From assembly GCA_036795455.1 (NCBI GenBank), contig DAIRET010000109.1:1-9879 (forward strand): 9,879 nt of DNA, read 5' to 3'. Both the position numbers and the translations under genes were made by a program. Shown here piece after piece: positions 6,165-9,879 of this stretch. This DNA comes from DAIRET01 sp036795455 (GTDB lineage: Bacteria > Bacteroidota > Ignavibacteria > Ignavibacteriales > Ignavibacteriaceae). Within the stretch, counting starts at the first letter, position 1; every line of letters begins with the position of its first letter. Below the pieces are notes generated by a model. It saw only the letters and a list, made by a program, of their open reading frames with translations, had not been told where the DNA came from and searched no databases.

Positions 6165-7880
6165 GTCATTATCTTTAATTTTCAAATCTTTAATTTTCAA
6201 CTGGGGAAAAATTCTTCCCTCTCTTCTCATATGATCAATAGTAAATACAATATCGATAAGTGTGTCGTTTCCCGATAGCTTATCTGCGTATTCACTCATC
6301 TCGAATGCTACACAGTCAAACACCCTGTCGCATCCCTTTTGTCTTACTGCAAATATCAAATGCCTGCCTCCGGCAACTTTAATATAACTCGAAATTTCAA
6401 CTTCCTCCGCTAAAAATGCGGGTCTCATATTCATTGGACCGAAAGGAGTAAATTGATCAATTATACGTAAAAATTTAGGAGTAATTTCAGACAATCTTAT
6501 TTTAGAGTCAATATCAAGCTGGGGCAAAGGGTATTCGTTATTTAGTTTTTCACGAACTACCCGGTTAAACTTTTCTCTGAATTCATTTATCTTATCAACT
6601 TCAACTGCAACACCGGCTGCTGCTTGATGCCCGCCGAAATGAACCAACAATTCTTCGCATTCTTTTAATGCTTCATAAATGTTAAAATTAGAAATGCTTC
6701 TTGCAGAGCCTTTGGCAACGCCTTCAATAGTTGTAAGCATTACAGTTGGGCGATAATACTTCTCTACAAGGCGGGATGCAACAATTCCGATTACGCCAGG
6801 GTGCCATCCTTCTTCATGTAAAACAATTGCAAGTTCATCTTCAAGATTAAGATTGCTTTCAACTACACTTATCGCTTCGTTTAAAGTATCTTCGTCGATT
6901 TTTCTTCTCTCTTTATTTTCGCTTTCGAGTATGCTTGCGATTTCTTCAGCCTTTTTTTCATCGTTGGAGATAAGCAATTCAACAGCAATATGAGCATCTC
7001 CCAACCTTCCTACTGCATTAATCCGCGGAGCCAGGGTAAAGACAATATTTCCCGAAGATAAATTACCCGGTTCCATACCGCTTTTGTTAATTAATGCTCT
7101 TACCCCCGGGCGTGGATCGTTGTTTATTAACACTAATCCTTCTTTAACAAGAATTCTATTCTCATCAACTAAGGGAACAATATCTGCCGCACCGGCAAGT
7201 GCAACAAGATCAAGATATTTCAGAGGTAATCCTCTTTGCCCGATCCTTTCGGAAATACCCTGTGCAAGTTTGAATGCAACACCCGCACCGGACAGGAATT
7301 TAAAAGGATAATCACAACCCGGTTTTAGCGGGTCTAAGATTGAATAAGCTTTGGGGAGTTCGTCTTTAGGTTGATGGTGATCGCAAATAATAAGATCAAT
7401 ACCAATTTGATTTGCGTAATCGGTTTCTTCAATTGCAGTTATTCCGCAGTCAACCGAAATCATTAATGAGTTGTTGTTATTCTTAGCGAAGTCGATACCA
7501 AGTTGTGAAATACCGTACCCTTCTTTAATCCTATTAGGAATATAATAAGTAACTTTTGCACCCAACTCTTTAAGGAACATGTAGAGCAATGCAGTTGAAC
7601 AGGTTCCGTCAACATCATAATCGCCGTAAACAACAATATTTTCGTTACAGGTAAGTGCATCAATCACCCTTGTAGTGGCTTTTTCCATACCATCCATTAA
7701 GAAGGGATCGTAGAGGAGGCTAATAGACGGGCGGAAAAATCTTTTTGCTTCGGGAAATGTTTTAATTCCCCGAAGTACAAGCAACTTAGCTAAAATTTCG
7801 GAAATGTTAAGGGAGTCGGCTAAGTATTCAACTTCATTGTTATCGGAAACTTCTTTTACATTCCAGATTTTCTTTAACAT
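6162..7880 (-). CDS. recJ: Single-stranded-DNA-specific 5'-3' exonuclease RecJ
   Basis: RecJ degrades single-stranded DNA from the 5' end in recombination and mismatch or base-excision repair. The ATG at 7880 (MLKKIWNVKE) gives 572 residues, typical for the family; a TTG at 7892 would add only four residues (MVCF) and has no support. Visible motifs are YGDYDVDG (D87, D89 and D91), SVDCG (D144), CDHH (167-169), SGAGVAFKLAQ (about 197-207), then the DHHA1 part with LHEEGWHPGVIGIVASRL (about 355-372) and VHFGGHQAAAG (GGH at 416-418), and a C-terminal OB-like domain with FTPFGPMNMRPAF. All metal-binding motifs are intact. No good Shine-Dalgarno precedes the ATG; the upstream sequence is GGGTATTTGGTTTGTTTT, only 20 nt from the end of rnpB. 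The last residues contain a duplicated LKIKD caused by a 15-bp tandem repeat. Confidence 0.96.
   Translation of the reverse strand: MLKKIWNVKEVSDNNEVEYLADSLNISEILAKLLVLRGIKTFPEAKRFFRPSISLLYDPFLMDGMEKATTRVIDALTCNENIVVYGDYDVDGTCSTALLYMFLKELGAKVTYYIPNRIKEGYGISQLGIDFAKNNNNSLMISVDCGITAIEETDYANQIGIDLIICDHHQPKDELPKAYSILDPLKPGCDYPFKFLSGAGVAFKLAQGISERIGQRGLPLKYLDLVALAGAADIVPLVDENRILVKEGLVLINNDPRPGVRALINKSGMEPGNLSSGNIVFTLAPRINAVGRLGDAHIAVELLISNDEKKAEEIASILESENKERRKIDEDTLNEAISVVESNLNLEDELAIVLHEEGWHPGVIGIVASRLVEKYYRPTVMLTTIEGVAKGSARSISNFNIYEALKECEELLVHFGGHQAAAGVAVEVDKINEFREKFNRVVREKLNNEYPLPQLDIDSKIRLSEITPKFLRIIDQFTPFGPMNMRPAFLAEEVEISSYIKVAGGRHLIFAVRQKGCDRVFDCVAFEMSEYADKLSGNDTLIDIVFTIDHMRREGRIFPQLKIKDLKIKDND
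6171..6200. repeat. Perfect 15-bp tandem duplication in the recJ 3' end
   Basis: ATCTTTAATTTTCAA occurs twice without a break (6171-6185 and 6186-6200). On the minus strand it encodes LKIKD-LKIKD just before the final Asn-Asp of RecJ. The identical copies and the in-frame unit suggest a recent slippage duplication tolerated at the protein end. Confidence 0.9.
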
Positions 7881-7900
7881 AAAACAAACCAAATACCCGG

Positions 7901-8296
7901 AAAAGATAGGGTCATTTTTATAAGCCGAATTCTGTACTACCGGAAACCGGCAGCGGCAATTATTTATCTTGTTCTTGCATTACTGCAAAAATCATGCGAT
8001 CTACCCGAGATTCATTAAAAGCGAACAACTTTTACCCTAAACGGGAAGAATCTCCTATTTGATTTTGCTCCGGGTGGGGTTTTCCCTGCCTTCAATATTA
8101 CTATTGAAGCGGTAGGCTCTTACCCTGCCTTTTCACCCTTATCCCGATACTTCGGGACGGTATTTTTTCTGTGGCACTTTCCGTTTTCCGTTTTTACGGA
8201 AACCCGGGTGTTACCCGGCACCTTGTTCTATGGAGTTCGGACTTTCCTCTACCCTGAAAACAGGATAGCAACTGCCCAAAACAAACCTATCTTTTT
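7901..8296 (-). ncRNA. rnpB: RNase P RNA, bacterial type A
   Basis: This is the catalytic RNA that matures tRNA 5' ends. CR I reads GAGGAAAGTCCGAAC (8249-8235) and CR V reads ACAGAATTCGGCTTA (7935-7921). P1 is a perfect 10-bp closing helix (8295-8286 with 7910-7901). P2 pairs GGCAGTT (8276-8270) with AATTGCC (7961-7955). P3 is an 8-bp hairpin (8268-8249). P4 keeps its pairing as CCGAA/TTCGG where E. coli has CCGGG/CCCGG, a compensated change. P14 (8109-8090) and P18 (7991-7972) are hairpins with GUAA tetraloops, as expected for GNRA loops docking on P8. An extra 7-bp hairpin with a 3-nt loop (7953-7937) between P2 and P4 fits the optional P19. The conserved core GGTAAGAGCCTACCGC and ACCCCACCCGGAGCAA are also present. 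The length of about 396 nt suits type A. Exact mature ends are inferred from P1. The gene lies 20 nt upstream of recJ with no terminator between them. Confidence 0.97.
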
Positions 8297-8316
8297 CCTA
8301 GTAATCTTAAACTCTT

Positions 8317-8347
8317 ATTGTAAATAAATTTTTTTCTTTGAAGTCAA
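8317..8347 (-). promoter_or_regulatory. Candidate promoter for rnpB
   Basis: On the minus strand TTGACT (8347-8342) and TACAAT (8322-8317) resemble -35 and -10 boxes, separated by 19 nt containing an A7 tract. The -10 box ends about 20 nt before the P1 helix, so a short 5' leader would be trimmed. The spacer is 2 nt longer than ideal. The rest of 8348-8430 is A+T-rich sequence with no gene or clear signal. Confidence 0.4.
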
Positions 8348-8431
8348 TATAAGAAAAAAAGTGGGATTACGCATACACTAATTTTTCTCCTATTAATCGA
8401 AAAGATGAATTATTCGATAAGCACAATAAAT

Positions 8432-8466
8432 AAAAAAAGCTGCACCGGTTTTCCTACCGGTACAGC
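8432..8466 (-). terminator. Rho-independent terminator of the htrA gene
   Basis: On the minus strand an 11-bp stem with one mismatch (arms 8466-8456 and 8449-8439, core ACCGGT) and a 6-nt loop is followed at once by seven T (8438-8432). It lies 27 nt after the htrA stop and separates that gene from the rnpB-recJ unit. Confidence 0.88.
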
Positions 8467-8493
8467 CTAATTGTTTCTAATTTGAACTAATAC

Positions 8494-9879
8494 TTATTCG
8501 GGTATCTGCAATCCTACAAACCTTGTATTACCTTTGCTGTCCTGAACATTTAGCAGTACAGCTCCACCTTTCTTTTCGTCGAAAATTTTCTTCAAATCCT
8601 TCACCGAATTAATGTTCTGTTTGTCGGCTTTTGTAATAACTATTCCCCTTCCCAAGCCCTGGTTTGAGGCATTACCGAAGTCTTTAACACCTGAAATATA
8701 TACACCGTTCTTAACATCATAAGTTTTCTTTTCCTGGGATGTCATATTCCTAACCGATAAACCTACTTTTTCAAATTCTATTTCATCTGAAACAGCTTCT
8801 TCTTTCTTGTTAGAATCATCCTCTTTTGATTCCGCTATAACTGCTTCTGAATCTCTTGCTTTGAGCATAACGCTTCTCTCAATTGTTTTACCATCCCGGA
8901 AGATCGACAAAGATACTTTAGTCCCGGCTGTTTTAGTTGCGACGTATCCTTGTAACTGGTTCGGCTGCGAAACTTCTAAACCGTCTATTTTAAGAATAAC
9001 ATCCCCGGTTTTAATATCCTCTTTTGCTGCTGCGCCGTCTTCAACTATACTCTCGATTATCACACCTGTCGGTTTATCTAATCCAAGTGCTTTGGCAAGC
9101 GAGGCATCAACTTCTCTAATTTGAACACCGATGAAGCCGCGTGTAACTTTACCGTGTGCAATTAAATCCCGTGAAACTGTTTTAGCAAGATTAATTGGAA
9201 TAGCAAATCCATATCCGATATATGTACCGGTTCTTGTTGCAATAGCAGTATTAATACCGATTACGGCACCTGAAAGATCAACAAGCGCACCGCCGCTGTT
9301 ACCCGGATTGATAGCTGCATCTGTTTGGATAAAGTTTTCTACATTGAATCCGCCTTCATTCCGTATTAAGTTTAATTGACCTCTGTTAAGCGCACTTACA
9401 ATACCTGCTGTAACGGTTGAAGATAATGAAAGCGGGTTTCCTATTGCCATAACCCACTGCCCTACTCTCAATTTATCCGAGTCCCCAAGATAAGCTGCAT
9501 CCAATCCTTTTGTCTCAATTTTTATAACTGCCAGATCGGTTAACGGGTCGGTACCGATAACTTTTGCATCGAATGTACGTTTATCCTGTAAACCGACAGT
9601 AACTTTTGTTGCATTTTCAACGACATGATTATTTGTTAAAATGTAACCATCCTCACTAATAATCACACCGCTGCCGGAACCTGCTTGTTCTTCCGGCATA
9701 TTAAAATCCTTGAATGGAAAGAAAAAGAAATCCTGTGTTTGCTCTCTTTTAACTTTTGATACAACTGCAATCTGTACAATTGAGGGGGTAACTTTTTCGG
9801 CAACCTCTATAAATGCTTTGTTAAAAGCGGTTATATCTGCATCAAGTGCAACCGGAGGATTAGCTGCCCCAAGTTGAAT
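8494..9879 (-). CDS. htrA: HtrA/DegP-type serine protease with two PDZ domains, N-terminus cut off by window edge
   Basis: The frame runs open to the right edge, giving the C-terminal 461 residues; the ATG at 9699 is internal. The missing start should hold the export signal that sends this trypsin-fold protease/chaperone to the periplasm. Visible residues begin IQLGAANPPVALDADITAFN, followed by FIEVAEKVTPSIVQIAV, the usual DegP opening. The LA-loop region has an aromatic run DFFFFPF (about 48-54). The catalytic triad is intact: H85 in TNNHVV, D115 in DPLTDLAVI, and S195 in NPGNSGGALVD. PDZ1 (about 246-340) has RGFIGVQI and a GDVILKIDG core. A charged Lys/Glu/Asp linker (about 350-366) leads to PDZ2 (about 370-461), which ends VGLQIPE. 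Such proteins degrade or refold misfolded envelope proteins, and PDZ1 binds substrate C-termini. It has its own terminator downstream. Its promoter is outside the window. Confidence 0.96.
   Translation of the reverse strand: MQLGAANPPVALDADITAFNKAFIEVAEKVTPSIVQIAVVSKVKREQTQDFFFFPFKDFNMPEEQAGSGSGVIISEDGYILTNNHVVENATKVTVGLQDKRTFDAKVIGTDPLTDLAVIKIETKGLDAAYLGDSDKLRVGQWVMAIGNPLSLSSTVTAGIVSALNRGQLNLIRNEGGFNVENFIQTDAAINPGNSGGALVDLSGAVIGINTAIATRTGTYIGYGFAIPINLAKTVSRDLIAHGKVTRGFIGVQIREVDASLAKALGLDKPTGVIIESIVEDGAAAKEDIKTGDVILKIDGLEVSQPNQLQGYVATKTAGTKVSLSIFRDGKTIERSVMLKARDSEAVIAESKEDDSNKKEEAVSDEIEFEKVGLSVRNMTSQEKKTYDVKNGVYISGVKDFGNASNQGLGRGIVITKADKQNINSVKDLKKIFDEKKGGAVLLNVQDSKGNTRFVGLQIPE

Noticed and set aside
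7881..7892. TTG start extending recJ by four residues
   Set aside because: The added residues MVCF have no family support and lie in the short gap behind rnpB; the ATG at 7880 is the natural start.
8393..8420. Imperfect inverted repeat around ATCGAA/TTCGAT between htrA and rnpB
   Set aside because: It has a core of about six base pairs with a bulge, is A+T-rich and has no adjoining T tract. This is too weak to call an operator or terminator.
1..9879. Search for a new defence, mobile or biosynthetic system
   Set aside because: All long frames belong to known housekeeping or signalling families. I saw no transposase, integrase, toxin-antitoxin pair, CRISPR array or unexplained conserved frame.

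Overview
The window looks like chromosomal DNA from an A+T-rich Gram-negative bacterium, most likely in or near the Bacteroidota/Ignavibacteriota/Chlorobiota group. This placement is an inference. It rests on a TPR-fused histidine kinase with a signal peptide, the style of the RuvA, RuvC and YebC proteins, and a type A RNase P RNA that has a P18 helix. It is not based on a marker-gene comparison.

Left part (1-1799, plus strand): the 3' two thirds or less of a gatD-like gene (archaeal-type Glu-tRNA(Gln) amidotransferase subunit D, asparaginase fold) enters from the left edge. After 23 nt comes a PLP-dependent gamma-lyase of the Cys/Met metabolism family, nearest in sequence to methionine gamma-lyase. 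The two are probably co-transcribed. A hairpin at 1813-1857 sits between this pair and the convergent gene that follows.

Centre (1844-7880, minus strand): reading 5' to 3' on the minus strand, the order is recJ, yebC, ruvC, ruvA, then a nine-TPR hybrid-type sensor histidine kinase. Spacing is tight from recJ to ruvA: recJ/yebC 11 nt with stop and Shine-Dalgarno (SD) sequences overlapping, and ruvC/ruvA overlapping by 4 nt as ATGA. This indicates one DNA-repair operon: RecJ for single-strand resection, and RuvA and RuvC for Holliday junction handling, with the translation factor YebC in its familiar place beside ruvC. ruvB is absent from the window. The kinase lies 111 nt beyond ruvA and may have its own promoter.

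Right part (7881-9879, minus strand): the RNase P RNA gene rnpB (about 7901-8296) lies only 20 nt upstream of the recJ start codon. Before it come a candidate promoter, the rho-independent terminator of the next gene, and an HtrA/DegP-type periplasmic serine protease whose N-terminus is cut by the right edge.

The genes are mostly conserved housekeeping genes. I found no CRISPR array, mobile element, phage gene or new defence-like system. The points most worth a second look are the rnpB-recJ junction, the GatD homologue in a bacterial setting, the altered active-site positions of the gamma-lyase, the orphan TPR kinase, and a perfect 15-bp tandem duplication in the recJ 3' end.
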